Below are positions 62,927-64,000 of a stretch of 64,000 bases of DNA, piece after piece. Numbering within the stretch: position 1 is the stretch's first letter; every line of letters starts with the position of its first letter. The stretch spans positions 1,426,001-1,490,000 of the forward strand of contig NC_084665.1 of NCBI RefSeq assembly GCF_028389875.1, given 5' to 3'. The notes beneath the pieces are model-generated. The model was not told where the DNA came from and did not search any database. It worked only from the letters and a program-made list of their open reading frames with translations. The DNA comes from Rhea pennata (lineage: Eukaryota; Chordata; Aves; Rheiformes; Rheidae). The translations under genes were made by a program, and so were the position numbers.

Positions 62927-64000
62927 GTAAGTCTGTTGTGTACAGTTTTGTCTTTGCATGATGTTAATGATGTCCTGTGTGAATAACAGCTCACAGTGCA
63001 GCTTACTGAACAAAAAGATCAGGCTCACTTTTGCAAGGTGGAATCCATGACTTGCATCTACATAGTGCCCTCCACTATTTTCTTTAGGGCTTTCTATTCT
63101 TTAGGAGTGATATCTCCTGTTAAATAAATGAAGCTGCAATTCCCAGTAACTCTCTAGATTTTTTTCAAATAATTGGAACAAGCCATCTTGAAACAGCTCT
63201 GTAGCTATTTAAGACATTTTGCATTGTAGATGACCAATTTTCATTCCCTGCAAAATAAATATTGCATGTGAGAACTAGTAGCCAATAATACTTTCACAGT
63301 TAAAAATGCCCCAGATTTTTTTCCATTTCCTGGCTCAGGCAGCCAGATTTTGGCTGAATTGAAAACACAAACCCAGGAATTAATTTAAATAAGAAAGAGA
63401 GGTGGCAAAAGTTATCCTGCTGAAAATTCCTGTTAGTATTTTTATGTATTTGTAATTGTGTGTGGTTTTGTAAGTAAGGCAACATAATCTTCCTAATTCT
63501 GGAATTCTGCTTTCAGTGGCGAATGATTTTAGAAAACCTTAGCATGTAATCACTTCCACTGGAAGCCAAATGGGAAACAATGAACCATTAGTGTAATAGC
63601 ACAGCACAAATGGCTATCTTATAAATAATACATTTCTGTTGTACGTTTATAGCTCAATATGACACAAGCAAAAGGTGTTTCAGGCCTTCATAGTTTAGAC
63701 TTGCTGCTGCAGACTGGAAAGACACCTGCATGTGAACCAAGATAGATGCCAATTTTCCCTGCGGAGAATGAGGCTGGCAACCTCTTTTTGCACATATGGT
63801 AGATGGATTGGTTAATCAGCCTCTGCTGAGCCTTGGGCCTAAAATTACATAGCAGCCAGACAACTGCAGCGACCCAGCTTTTGTTCAGTTACGCAAACAA
63901 ACAATCACTTGTTGTTTGGGGAAAAAAATAAACTATTTATATATAGTCTTTATTTTTATTCAAGTGCTGATGGCCTGATTAAACAGCTATACGAATCCAG
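62927..64000 (+). other. CFAP61: CFAP61 intron running off the window
   Basis: Begins at donor GTAAGT. No further exon was found before position 64000. Confidence 0.6.

Overview
This is a vertebrate, almost certainly avian, nuclear genome window. It is intron-rich, with short CpG-island promoters, CR1 retroposon fragments and tRNA-Ile/CR1 composite SINEs. It holds four protein-coding genes in the order RIN2 (+), NAA20 (+), CRNKL1 (-), CFAP61 (+), which is the order I recall from human chromosome 20p11. I cannot name the species. The SINE type points towards Neoaves, possibly a passerine relative, rather than chicken, but that is inference from memory of repeat families.

Layout. Positions 1-25.7 kb hold the 3' part of RIN2, a Rab5 exchange factor: six coding exons from just after the SH2 domain to the stop at 24629, then a 3' UTR. 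Positions 25.7-27.6 kb are intergenic. NAA20 (27.76-32.03 kb), the NatB catalytic subunit, is complete in six exons and rebuilds to 178 codons. CRNKL1 (32.96-44.33 kb, minus strand), a spliceosomal HAT-repeat protein, is complete in 14 exons and rebuilds to 687 codons. It faces NAA20 tail to tail and shares a CpG-rich bidirectional promoter with CFAP61. CFAP61 (44.5 kb to the window end) is represented by a putative non-coding first exon and six coding exons covering the first 232 codons; it continues past the window.

All exon borders were set by hand, by requiring uninterrupted frame and recalled homologue sequence on both sides of each junction. The exon lengths of NAA20 and CRNKL1 sum exactly to the expected 178 and 687 residues.

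Most notable signals. (1) CRNKL1 has a minor-spliceosome (U12) AT-AC intron with ATATCCTT donor, TTCTTTAAC branch site and AC end; the gene product itself works in the spliceosome. (2) NAA20 intron 2 (133 nt) is a U12 GT-AG intron with GTATCCTC donor and TTCCTTAAC branch site. (3) CRNKL1 also has a GC-AG intron. (4) A full-consensus RFX X-box lies in the CRNKL1/CFAP61 promoter, and a close second match lies in the NAA20 promoter. (5) There are two tRNA-Ile-headed SINEs with CR1 tails, one preceded by a tRNA-Asn-like segment. (6) An island in a CFAP61 intron combines a 58-bp tandem repeat with CTCF-like motifs, a CpG-dense stretch and a long imperfect inverted repeat.
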